Shown in pieces: positions 6,192 to 13,621 of a DNA stretch of 30,131 nucleotides. Source of the DNA: Candidatus Pacearchaeota archaeon (GTDB taxonomy: Archaea; Nanobdellota; Nanobdellia; Pacearchaeales; GW2011-AR1); contig NZCQ01000017.1 in the NCBI GenBank assembly GCA_002688335.1, positions 1-30,131 of the forward strand, written 5' to 3'. Each line of letters opens with the position of its first letter. Position 1 is the stretch's first letter. The position numbers and the translations under genes are program-made. Below the pieces are notes generated by a model. It saw only the letters and a list, made by a program, of their open reading frames with translations. It had not been told where the DNA came from and searched no databases.

Positions 6192-7721
6192 TCAACTTAT
6201 CTTTTTCTTTGGAAAAGCCAAACAAAATAACAAAGTGACTCCAATTATTCCAAGTGAACTTAAAACAGTCATTACGTTATTGTTGATCACATTCGCATAA
6301 ATAAATATTGGAAGTCCTACAAAAAAGGCAAATAATACTCCCCAAAATACCCCTTTCGGACTAAGTCTATCCCAATATAAACTTAATATTGTTGGAACAA
6401 CTACGCATGCAGCAATTGTATTAAATACCCACCATAACTGGAATAGTTCAAATCCTGGAATATAAATTACAGCCATTGCTATTAAAAATCCAACAATCGT
6501 AATCAAAACCATCATTGTTCTTGAACCTGCAAGCCTTCTTGAATCTAAAATATGCTTCTCAAGTTTTTCTTTATCAGATAATTTTACTTTCTTTTCAAAA
6601 TTTAACATTAGTTCTTCCTCTTTTTTTGTATATTTCATAATATCTCTTGCATATAAACTCGCTCCAGCATTCATGCCAGAGTCAAGAGTAGAACTTAGCG
6701 CACTTAGAAGCATTACTACAAAAAGAATAGATACCCAAACAGGGAGTAATTTTCCAACAACCAACACACCAACCATGGAGGCATCAATTCCTTTAGGGAT
6801 TATTAATTCCACACCAGGACTAGCTCCAATAAATCCTAAAAGACCTAATGCAATAGGCACCAGTCCAAATACAAGTGCCCCAAAGATAAAAGCCTTTGCT
6901 AAATGGCCTTTTCTAATTGCAAAACCTCTTTGCCAAAATTGTTGATCAGAAAGCGCACCAGATATTAAACCAATGGAGGTGACTATCCCTAATGAAAAAG
7001 CAATTTTAGGATCAAAAATATTCAATGTTGAATTTGAAATTCCCCCAAGACCTGAAATAATTGTCTCAATGCCAACCACAATAACTATCCAAGGAATAAT
7101 AACAACAAGGGCTAAAAGCAAAATTAATAATTGAACAAAATCTGTAATTATAGAGGCTTCAAGTCCAGAGATTAATGAATATACTAATGGAATCGCTGCA
7201 AGAACTGCAATGGTAAGCACTGCAACTGCTTGGTAAACAGGAATACCAATCATTAATGCAAGAAGATTTCCTCCAGCATATAATTGAACTGTAATCGCCA
7301 TAATTTGATAAAAGAAAAATGGGAATAAATACATCTTGTGAACCTTATTGTCTCCCAATTTATGCTGTATCCATTGAGGTAATGTAAATCCATAGGACAT
7401 TTTTTTCCTTATTCTTGGAGCAAGAAATGCGAACATTCCTAATGCAAAAATATTTGGAACAACAAACCAAAATAATCCAACTAACCCCGTCTGATAAGCA
7501 AACAATGTAGATACAAAAAGAGCAGGCGCCCAAATCCAAGAAGCAGCTATACTTGAACCACCCATCAACCAATTTACATTTCGCTTACCAACTAAAAAAC
7601 CCTCCGCAGAAGTATATTTTCTCCACCGAGCAAAAACATAAGTTATTATTAACATAAAAAGACCAAAAATTAATAATATTAGATATGTCTTGCCTAAAGA
7701 TAAATTAATTATAGATTCCAT
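6192..7721 (-). CDS. Sodium/solute symporter (SSS family)
   Basis: 509 residues with about 13 predicted membrane segments, the SSS (LeuT-fold) size. Family marks: an N-terminal segment leading to YTSAEGFLVGKRNVNWLMGG, SSIAASW in TM2, the ALSDQQFWQRGFAIRKGHL stretch after TM6, and LLSALSSTLDSGMNAGASLY in TM9, the conserved Ser-rich sodium-site helix. These carriers use the Na+ gradient to import sugars, amino acids, nucleosides or urea; the substrate cannot be told. Unlike most neighbours it has a Shine-Dalgarno-like GAGGAG a few bases before ATG 7721, with a TATA-like element near 7756. It ends toward secD in a convergent spacer. The next gene, of unknown function, is transcribed toward it. 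Confidence 0.9.
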   Translation of the reverse strand: MESIINLSLGKTYLILLIFGLFMLIITYVFARWRKYTSAEGFLVGKRNVNWLMGGSSIAASWIWAPALFVSTLFAYQTGLVGLFWFVVPNIFALGMFAFLAPRIRKKMSYGFTLPQWIQHKLGDNKVHKMYLFPFFFYQIMAITVQLYAGGNLLALMIGIPVYQAVAVLTIAVLAAIPLVYSLISGLEASIITDFVQLLILLLALVVIIPWIVIVVGIETIISGLGGISNSTLNIFDPKIAFSLGIVTSIGLISGALSDQQFWQRGFAIRKGHLAKAFIFGALVFGLVPIALGLLGFIGASPGVELIIPKGIDASMVGVLVVGKLLPVWVSILFVVMLLSALSSTLDSGMNAGASLYARDIMKYTKKEEELMLNFEKKVKLSDKEKLEKHILDSRRLAGSRTMMVLITIVGFLIAMAVIYIPGFELFQLWWVFNTIAACVVVPTILSLYWDRLSPKGVFWGVLFAFFVGLPIFIYANVINNNVMTVLSSLGIIGVTLLFCLAFPKKKIS

Positions 7722-7785
7722 CTTCTCCTCTTACTCATCTTTAGTTTTTCTGATTTATATATGTTTTTATTTTTAAAAATTTTTA

Positions 7786-8223
7786 TCATCTAACTTCTCT
7801 AAATTCAAGATAGCCTTCATATCTTCTCATATTATCTAAAAATTCTGATCTAAAAACTTCCATTGCTTCTTCACTCAAAGGTTCACATTTACCTTGTCTA
7901 CAATAATTAGATCTTTTTAAGCAATCAGTTTCAGATTCAAGATCATATGTGTTTATAGCTCTGTCACTCTTTGCTAATTTTCCTAATTCTCGTGCTAAAC
8001 CAAAACCAAAAAGTCTATCAGTTTCTCTATTTCTATCACTATATCTATCTGTTCCAATATCTCTATGAATTGATGATACATTTTCACATTCATAAGCTAC
8101 TTCACCATCTGGCGAGATTAATTGATATACATTAGCAAACTCATTACCCATTTGAAATCCTAAATCTTCCCACCTATTTACCTTTCCTGCTCGAATTTCT
8201 GCATTTTTTCTTTCTTCATTCAT
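7786..8223 (-). CDS. Hypothetical protein (145 residues)
   Basis: Not recognised. Soluble and strongly charged, with no signal peptide or membrane segment. It has an N-terminal EERKNAEIRAGKVNRWEDLG, a middle rich in D and R (DRYSDRNRETDRL), and three cysteines near the end in TDCLKRSNYCRQGKCEPL, which could bind a metal but match no motif I know. It is divergent from the TrmB regulator gene; the shared spacer has a GTTAC-N9-GTAAC repeat (8274-8292) and a palindrome over a TATA box (8316-8332), so TrmB-type control of both is possible. The symporter gene lies downstream on the same strand. Confidence 0.6.
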   Translation of the reverse strand: MNEERKNAEIRAGKVNRWEDLGFQMGNEFANVYQLISPDGEVAYECENVSSIHRDIGTDRYSDRNRETDRLFGFGLARELGKLAKSDRAINTYDLESETDCLKRSNYCRQGKCEPLSEEAMEVFRSEFLDNMRRYEGYLEFREVR

Positions 8224-8315
8224 TTTATTTTTTATTTCCTTATTTGTTTTTTATCTTGTTTTTAGTTTAATTTGTTACCATTATTTAGTAACTATTTATA
8301 ATATATCTTACAAAA

Positions 8316-8332
8316 ACTACTATATAAGTAGT
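8316..8332. promoter_or_regulatory. Palindromic operator candidate over a TATA box
   Basis: ACTACTATATAAGTAGT is an inverted repeat with 6-bp arms whose centre is a TATA box. It lies in the spacer between the unknown gene and the TrmB regulator. A dimeric repressor bound here would block TBP. A second inverted repeat, GTTAC-N9-GTAAC, lies at 8274-8292. Regulation by the adjacent TrmB protein is inferred. Confidence 0.5.
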
Positions 8333-8392
8333 TGTGGTGGTGATTGCTACCCAAATATGATATTATTTAAACCCCCTATCACTAAGATTAAT

Positions 8393-9130
8393 ATGTATGA
8401 AGAATTACTCCAGGAAATTGGTCTTAGTCTCAATGAGTCAAAAGTATACGATGCGCTCTTAGCTCTAAAAGAGGCCTCAGTTCAAGAGATTTCAAACAAA
8501 TCTAAAGTCCATAGAAGAAATGTATATGATTCATTAAACAAGTTAATGGAAAAAGGACTAGTTTCAGAATACTTTGAAACAGCTGGAAAACATTTTAAAG
8601 TAATAAATCCAAACATGCTTCTTGAGCTACTTAAAGAGAAGGAAGAAAAACTAAACAAATTCTTGCCAGCCATGCAGGAAGTGGTCAAAGTAGATGAAAA
8701 AGAAGAAGCATATTTTTACAAGGGAATTCATGGTTTCAAAAATTATTTACAAAACATTCTTGATACAAAAGAAACGGTTTACTTTATTGGAGCAAAAGCA
8801 TTTTGGCTAGACAAAAGACTAAAACATTTCCTCCCTAATTTTGAACGTGAAAGAAAAAAAAGGAAAATAAAATTTAAACATCTTTTTGATTATGAGGTAA
8901 AAGAGAGTAGACCAGAAATATTAAAACACGTAGGAAAACCCTATAAATTCATGCCAAAAAAGTACTCCTCTCCTACAGCAGTAGATATTTTTGGTCCCTA
9001 TGTTGTAACTTTTGTAGGAGTTAAACCAGGAGAACTTGATGCTGACCCTTTAATGTTTGTTATGAAAAGTAGACGCCTTGCAGACGGATATAGAAAACAA
9101 TTTCAGTTTATCTGGGATCATTGTAAATAG
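8393..9130 (+). CDS. TrmB-family transcriptional regulator
   Basis: 245 residues from ATG 8393; ATG 8357 would add 12 residues. I chose 8393 because homology starts at MYEELLQEIGLSLNESKVYD and a TATA box (TATTTAAA, 8364-8371) is 25 bases upstream, though a TATA box at 8320-8327 could serve 8357. Residues 5-70 are a winged helix-turn-helix (VQEISNKSKVHRRNVYDSLN as recognition region). The rest is the TrmB-type C-terminal domain of the short woesearchaeal kind, with GKPYKFMPKKY and AVDIFGPYVVTF. TrmB proteins sense sugars or other ligands and repress or activate metabolic and transport genes. The neighbouring symporter is a plausible target. Confidence 0.88.
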   Translation: MYEELLQEIGLSLNESKVYDALLALKEASVQEISNKSKVHRRNVYDSLNKLMEKGLVSEYFETAGKHFKVINPNMLLELLKEKEEKLNKFLPAMQEVVKVDEKEEAYFYKGIHGFKNYLQNILDTKETVYFIGAKAFWLDKRLKHFLPNFERERKKRKIKFKHLFDYEVKESRPEILKHVGKPYKFMPKKYSSPTAVDIFGPYVVTFVGVKPGELDADPLMFVMKSRRLADGYRKQFQFIWDHCK

Positions 9131-9152
9131 TTAACCCATATAAATAAAATTG

Positions 9153-9229
9153 TATTTAACATTACCAAAAAATAACCTCTAATTCTATTGATATTTTTGA
9201 CGCAAACAATTTTATACTATTTAACATTA
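9153..9229 (+). promoter_or_regulatory. Direct repeat upstream of the BRO-type gene
   Basis: TATTTAACATTA occurs twice, at 9153-9164 and 9218-9229, 65 bp apart, the second lying between the TATA box (TTTATACT near 9211-9218) and the ATG at 9238. The arrangement fits a repressor site for the gene that follows. Confidence 0.35.
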
Positions 9230-9237
9230 TGTAAAAT

Positions 9238-10107
9238 ATGGTCGATGATAAAAATGTAAATGAAACTCATATCGCCGTTTTTAATAGGAAAGCAATAAGA
9301 AGAAAACTTGTTAATGATAAATGGTTTTTTTCTGTTATAGATGTTGTTGGAGTTTTAACTGATAGCCCTCGTCCAAGGAAATACTGGTTTGATCTAAAAA
9401 CAAGATTAGCTGAGGAAGGTTTTCAGTTGTCCGATTTTTGCGGACAACTGAAATTAAAATCAGAAGATAATAAAGAGTATATAACTGATTGTGCAGATAC
9501 AGAAGGAATTTTTAGGATAATACAGTCAATACCTTCTAAGAAAGCAGAGCCATTCAAAAGATGGCTTGCAAGAGTTGGTTATGAAAGAATTCGGGAAATA
9601 GAAAATCCAGAATTAGCACAAGAAAGAATGAAGGATATTTATGAACAAAAAGGATATTCTAAAGGTTGGATCGAAAAGAGATTAAGGGGAATAGCCATAA
9701 GGCAGGAATTAACTGATGAATGGCAGGATAGAAGAATAAAAGAAGAAATGGAGTTTGCAATTTTAACTAATGAAATCAGCCAAGCTACTTTTGGAAAAAC
9801 AGTAGAAGAATATAAAAATTTAAAAAAATTAAAAAAGGAAAATCTAAGAGACCATATGGATGACTTGGAATTAATTTTTACAATGTTAGGTGAAGCATCA
9901 ACAACTAGAATCACTAAAACAGAAGATGCTCAAGGTTTTGAAGAAAATAAAATTGTAGCCAGACAAGGAGGAGAAGTTGCAGGCAATGCAAGAAAAGAAC
10001 TTGAATCAAAAACAGGAGAGAGTGTTTTATCAGAAGATAATTTTCTAGATATTCCTGAAAAATTAAAGAAAAAAAGGAAGAAAATTTTAAAATCTTTTAA
10101 TAATTAG
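9238..10107 (+). CDS. BRO-N / DinD-like protein (phage antirepressor type)
   Basis: 289 residues. Residues about 12-115 match the BRO-N domain found in phage antirepressors and baculovirus BRO proteins: FNRKAIRRKLVNDKWFFSVI, then DVVGVLTDSPRPRKYW, and further on IPSKKAEPFKRWLARVGYER. The C-terminal part follows DinD (DNA-damage-inducible protein D): KENLRDHMDDLELIFTMLGE, then FEENKIVARQGGEVAGNARK and a final FLDIPEKLKKK. The BRO-N domain binds DNA; the function of DinD-like proteins in archaea is not established. A TATA box near 9215 about 25 bases before the ATG indicates a leaderless mRNA. It may derive from a virus or plasmid. A decayed TrmB fragment lies just downstream. Confidence 0.85.
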   Translation: MVDDKNVNETHIAVFNRKAIRRKLVNDKWFFSVIDVVGVLTDSPRPRKYWFDLKTRLAEEGFQLSDFCGQLKLKSEDNKEYITDCADTEGIFRIIQSIPSKKAEPFKRWLARVGYERIREIENPELAQERMKDIYEQKGYSKGWIEKRLRGIAIRQELTDEWQDRRIKEEMEFAILTNEISQATFGKTVEEYKNLKKLKKENLRDHMDDLELIFTMLGEASTTRITKTEDAQGFEENKIVARQGGEVAGNARKELESKTGESVLSEDNFLDIPEKLKKKRKKILKSFNN

Positions 10108-10115
10108 GTTTCTCA

Positions 10116-10178
10116 AAAATTATCAAGAAGATTTGAAAGCCCCATAAATTCATGCCTGAAAAATATTTTCGGTTCTAA
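10116..10178 (+). pseudogene. Decayed fragment of a second TrmB-like gene
   Basis: Reads K-I-I-K-K-I-stop-K-P-H-K-F-M-P-E-K-Y-F-R-F-stop, matching the EILKHVGKPYKFMPKKY segment of the intact TrmB gene about 1.2 kb away. Over 33 bases (10134-10166 against 8933-8965) 26 are identical, and several differences are silent. A GGA glycine codon has become TGA. The length and internal stop mark a remnant rather than a gene. It lies between the BRO-type gene and the convergent epimerase gene. Confidence 0.6.
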
Positions 10179-10204
10179 AATTCAAATCCAACTATTGGGA
10201 AGAA

Positions 10205-11029
10205 CTATCTCACCCCCCTCAAAAACTCAACATTCCTCCGAACACCCCTCCATAAATTAACCTTAGGTTTATATCCTAGTTTTTCTATCTCAGAAATATC
10301 CACCTTAACTCTCTGAGGTTGAGCAACCTCCCTATCCCTAACAACAATATCACTCTCACTACCTGCCTCCCTAATAATAAATCTAGCTAAATCAATGACC
10401 CTAACTTCCTCATTTCCACTAATGTTATATTCTTTATTCCACTCTCCATTTATAGCCAACATCACTCCATCAACAAAGTCCTCCACATAAGTAAAATCTA
10501 AGGTTTTACTTTCAGGATCTCCAAAAATAATTAAATCCTTGTTATCAAGGGCGTTATTAATAAAAATATTCATCAGCCTATTAGTCCTGTCTCTTATTGG
10601 CCCATAAACAGTCGAAGGCCTTAAGATCAAATAATCAATCCCATAACAATCTTTGTAAGCCTTACACATTTCTTCTCCATAAATCTTTCCAGCAGTATAG
10701 GCATTTTTCTCCTTATTCAAAACCCTAGAGGAAGAAAAATAAATAATCTTACTTATTTTATTTTTCCTACAAAATTCAAATACCGTTTGAATATCTTCAA
10801 CATTTCCAAATCCCTTCAAGGGATCATCAACAATATTATTGATCTTACATAGGGCAGCACAATGAATAAATATATCAACCTTATCATCAATCTTTAAATC
10901 TTCAAGTTCATCAACCTTATTATCCTCAATCTTGTCTATGGCCAACACAATTTTATGGCCTTCTCCCTCTAACCTCCTCTTCAAAAAACTTCCAATCAGG
11001 CCTCGATGACCAGTCATAATAATCTTCAT
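10205..11029 (-). CDS. NAD(P)-dependent nucleotide-sugar epimerase/dehydratase (extended SDR)
   Basis: 274 residues, somewhat short for an extended SDR. The Rossmann motif TGHRGLIG is at residues 6-13, the catalytic serine region YFSSSRV at 97-103, and the YxxxK pair at Y111 and K115 in YTAGKIYGEE. The substrate half contains LILRPSTVYGP and a TLDFTYVEDFVDGV motif typical of sugar epimerases. It would interconvert or reduce an NDP-sugar in the cytoplasm; the exact substrate cannot be named. It is divergent from a membrane-protein gene, and the two appear to share one TATA-like element centred at 11055. Confidence 0.88.
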   Translation of the reverse strand: MKIIMTGHRGLIGSFLKRRLEGEGHKIVLAIDKIEDNKVDELEDLKIDDKVDIFIHCAALCKINNIVDDPLKGFGNVEDIQTVFEFCRKNKISKIIYFSSSRVLNKEKNAYTAGKIYGEEMCKAYKDCYGIDYLILRPSTVYGPIRDRTNRLMNIFINNALDNKDLIIFGDPESKTLDFTYVEDFVDGVMLAINGEWNKEYNISGNEEVRVIDLARFIIREAGSESDIVVRDREVAQPQRVKVDISEIEKLGYKPKVNLWRGVRRNVEFLRGVR

Positions 11030-11050
11030 CTAACAATTAACAAATAAATC

Positions 11051-11060
11051 TTTTTAAAGA
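11051..11060. promoter_or_regulatory. Shared TATA element of a divergent gene pair
   Basis: TTTTTAAAGA sits in the middle of a 50-bp divergent spacer. Its centre (about 11055) is 26 bases from the minus-strand ATG at 11029 and 25 from the plus-strand ATG at 11080. There is no room for two separate TATA boxes at standard spacing, so one AT-rich core may drive both genes. Confidence 0.5.
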
Positions 11061-11079
11061 ATTATCTTCTAAACCCTAT

Positions 11080-11529
11080 ATGCTTCCAAGATATCACATA
11101 ATCGTAGGATTTATAGCCTCTTTGTCAATACACTATTTCTTCCAAACCACCCCCTTAGAAACGTTAATAATTTTCCTAGCTTCATTCTTAATGGACATAG
11201 ACCATTATCTTTTTTACATTTATGAGAAAAAAGATTTTTCCGTCAAGAAGTCTATGAAATATTTTGTGGATGGGAGAAACCATTGGCTTACACTATCTCC
11301 TAAAGAAAAGAAAAAACACAAAAAACCAATATTTATCTTTCATGGAATAGAATTTTGGTTAATAATACTCATCCTAACTCAATTAACCTATTCTTTCTGG
11401 TTTGTTCTATTAGGATTTCTAATTCATATGATCTTAGATTGGATAGACTTCATAATCATAGGAGATCCATTAATTGATAAATTCTCTCAGATATATGTTT
11501 ACGTGGAAAATTTAGGTAAGAAAAGCTAA
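11080..11529 (+). CDS. Small membrane protein, YdjM/DUF457-like predicted metal-dependent hydrolase
   Basis: 149 residues with about four hydrophobic segments. Conserved-looking acidic and histidine motifs lie at the membrane edges: SFLMDIDHYLFY, FHGIEFW and FLIHMILDWIDFI. This D-x-DH and H-x3-D-x2-D pattern fits the YdjM/DUF457 family of membrane-bound, predicted metal-dependent hydrolases, whose substrate is unknown. It lies in the glycan region, so a lipid-linked or cell-envelope substrate is possible. Leaderless start 25 bases from the shared TATA element. Confidence 0.65.
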   Translation: MLPRYHIIVGFIASLSIHYFFQTTPLETLIIFLASFLMDIDHYLFYIYEKKDFSVKKSMKYFVDGRNHWLTLSPKEKKKHKKPIFIFHGIEFWLIILILTQLTYSFWFVLLGFLIHMILDWIDFIIIGDPLIDKFSQIYVYVENLGKKS

Positions 11530-11545
11530 TAATCTATTATTTTCT

Positions 11546-12418
11546 CTAGATCCTTCCAAGTCTTTCAATCAATGTTTTTTTAACTCTTCTTTTTACTCCC
11601 AGATCTAACTCCCAATAACAGATAGCATCGATTTTGTTAAGAGGATTACAATATCCCACCCCTAGAATTTCCGGACCTTTTTCATCTCCCCTAATAACAA
11701 TTGGAAGATCTAATTTACCCTCAAAAATTTGCGATGGATATATCATAATCTGATTTTTTCTAAAATCAAAATCATAATAAGGTACCACTTCAAATCCTTC
11801 TTTTTTATAATCAAATTCGATAGCTTTTTTTTGAGATCTCATTCCACCACTCCACCCCCCAGTAATCAAGTTTTTATAAAATTTATCGGGACTAATTGGA
11901 TTTACAAGACAAGTCATATCTTCATCCTTAGATTTATAAGCGATGCTTTGATAATATACATTTTCTCTCCCAAATAATAATGGAGTCCAAAAAAGAAATT
12001 CGTCAGTTTTATCCAAAACAACCCCCCTTATATGCGGACTATAATATATCGACAGTGGGAATTTGCTCGATTTACGCGCATTCAATTCTCTCCAACCATC
12101 ACCATTACCATGAGACATTGGTTTAACGGATACAAAACAAGGAACCTTGCATTCATCTAATATTGCCTCCCTGATTAATATCGGAACATTATCCTCTGGC
12201 CAAATATCGAATTTTCTATTAATTGGTTCCTCCCCCTTATATGCTCTTTCAGTCATAGAACTAATACAATCATAGTTCACTTCCTTAAGGGAGTTATTAA
12301 ATTCTCCTTCTTGATAAATTCTCCTTCCCTCATAACCTAACTGCCACCACAAAACAACTTTTTTATCAATCATTGATATATCATCTAGATCATTAATCAA
12401 GTCCTTATCAACAGCCAT
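11546..12418 (-). CDS. Hypothetical soluble protein (290 residues)
   Basis: Not recognised. No membrane segment or signal peptide. It has aromatic-rich stretches (VVLWWQLGYEGRRIY near the start, YYSPHIRGVV and FLFWTPLLFGRENVYYQ in the middle), a GGWSGGMRSQKK loop and a basic end VKRRVKKTLIERLGRI. The alternation suggests a mixed alpha/beta enzyme-like fold, but no catalytic motif stands out. A TATA box near 12443 lies 25 bases before the ATG. It sits between a membrane hydrolase-like gene (convergent) and a D-2-hydroxyacid dehydrogenase gene on the same strand. The context suggests a surface-glycan role only by proximity. Confidence 0.6.
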   Translation of the reverse strand: MAVDKDLINDLDDISMIDKKVVLWWQLGYEGRRIYQEGEFNNSLKEVNYDCISSMTERAYKGEEPINRKFDIWPEDNVPILIREAILDECKVPCFVSVKPMSHGNGDGWRELNARKSSKFPLSIYYSPHIRGVVLDKTDEFLFWTPLLFGRENVYYQSIAYKSKDEDMTCLVNPISPDKFYKNLITGGWSGGMRSQKKAIEFDYKKEGFEVVPYYDFDFRKNQIMIYPSQIFEGKLDLPIVIRGDEKGPEILGVGYCNPLNKIDAICYWELDLGVKRRVKKTLIERLGRI

Positions 12419-12480
12419 AAATAAGTAATTTATGTCTAGCTTTTAATAATTATTACTATCCGGTATATCAATAGTGATGT

Positions 12481-13416
12481 TTACCATCCAACAACATTAA
12501 CCATCCTTCCCTCAACAAAACCTTCAACAACCCTAATACTTCCATCAATCATTATTTCTCTAGCTTCTTTGGTGTTAGCTGCATTATGCGGAGTCAATAT
12601 CACATTATCTAAATTAATTAATTCCCCTAACCTATCTTCTTCAAAAACATCTAATCCCGCACTTATTCTTCCACTCTTCAACAACTCAATCAAAACATCA
12701 TGATCAATCAACTCCCCTCTAGCAGTGTTTATTATAACACAACCTTCCTTAACTCTACTCAAATTATCCTTCAAGAGATGATAGGTATTATCATTATAAG
12801 GAGCATGCAAACTAATCACATCAGATTCCTCGATTAACTCACCCAATTCAACATACTCAAACCCTAATTCCTTACTAGCCTCTTCATTAAAAACAACATC
12901 ATAAACCTTAACTTTCATTCCAAAACCTTTAGCAATTCTTATAACCTTCAATCCTATATGCCCTCCCCCAATAACTCCTAAGGTTCTCCCTTTCAATTCA
13001 AAACCCCTTATTCTTTTAGGATCTAAACCAACATTTTCAGCTTTAATTAGCGATTCAGGGATCTTCTTACTCATAGCTAATAAAAGTGCAAAAACATGTT
13101 CGCCAACACTTTCCTCAGAATAACTAGGAATATTTGAAACAACAATATCTCTTTCCTTACAATATTCTAGATCAACATGATCGAATCCAGTGCTCATAGT
13201 TAATATAAACCTAAGATTAGGAAACCTCTCTAAGGTCTCTCTATTAAACTCTGTTTTCATTCCAACAGGCCTACTAACCAAAACCTCGACATCCCTAACC
13301 TTCTCAATATTATCTTCATTCAAGGCCTCTTCAAATATCTTAACTTCATGATCTCCAAACTTCTCCAGAAATCTTTCTCTAGATTCCTCTTCAATAAGAA
13401 AAAAAGCTATTTTCAT
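12481..13416 (-). CDS. D-isomer specific 2-hydroxyacid dehydrogenase
   Basis: 311 residues from ATG 13416; an in-frame ATG at 13425 is only about 17 bases from the TATA box centred near 13442, too close, whereas 13416 is about 26 away. NAD-binding motif GVIGGGHIG is at residues 147-155. The catalytic trio is present: R233 in NTARGELID, E259 in GLDVFEED and H277 in LTPHNAAN. These enzymes reduce 2-keto acids to D-2-hydroxy acids with NADH in the cytoplasm. The STGFDHVDLEYC stretch resembles the D-lactate dehydrogenase branch. The surrounding genes make sugars, so a substrate such as an erythronate- or hydroxy-acid sugar precursor is possible, but not shown. Confidence 0.92.
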   Translation of the reverse strand: MKIAFFLIEEESRERFLEKFGDHEVKIFEEALNEDNIEKVRDVEVLVSRPVGMKTEFNRETLERFPNLRFILTMSTGFDHVDLEYCKERDIVVSNIPSYSEESVGEHVFALLLAMSKKIPESLIKAENVGLDPKRIRGFELKGRTLGVIGGGHIGLKVIRIAKGFGMKVKVYDVVFNEEASKELGFEYVELGELIEESDVISLHAPYNDNTYHLLKDNLSRVKEGCVIINTARGELIDHDVLIELLKSGRISAGLDVFEEDRLGELINLDNVILTPHNAANTKEAREIMIDGSIRVVEGFVEGRMVNVVGW

Positions 13417-13444
13417 ACTAGCCAAATTAAACTATCTTTTAAAA

Positions 13445-13453
13445 ATTTATATG
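13445..13453 (+). promoter_or_regulatory. TATA box for the predicted small RNA
   Basis: ATTTATATG is centred about 25 bases before 13474, where the folded element starts. It lies next to the minus-strand TATA box (about 13438-13447) of the divergent dehydrogenase gene. Confidence 0.5.
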
Positions 13454-13473
13454 TAACTATCAATAAACGTATC

Positions 13474-13559
13474 ATCTGAGTAATCAGGAAACCACCCCTT
13501 TTAGGGTGTGAGATTACTCTAGATCCTAAAAATAAGGGCCTGTGGCCCATTGTTTTTTT
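13474..13559 (+). ncRNA. Predicted independent small RNA gene (copy A of a direct repeat)
   Basis: About 86 nt with a TATA box at the right distance. Predicted fold: a 12-bp stem ATCTGAGTAATC (13474-13485) with GATTACTC plus AGAT (13512-13524, one bulged T); inside it the hairpin CACCC/GGGTG (13493-13497 with 13504-13508); then an A-rich linker, the hairpin GGGCC-TGT-GGCCC (13536-13548) and a T7 run (13553-13559) resembling a terminator. The next gene (13622) has its own TATA box near 13597, so this is not obviously its leader. No known RNA family was recognised. A degenerate copy lies at 17453-17514. Confidence 0.6.
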
Positions 13560-13621
13560 GATATATAAAATCTGAATAAAACAATCTAAATGCTTAAATA
13601 ATTATTTTCAGCTCTTACCAT

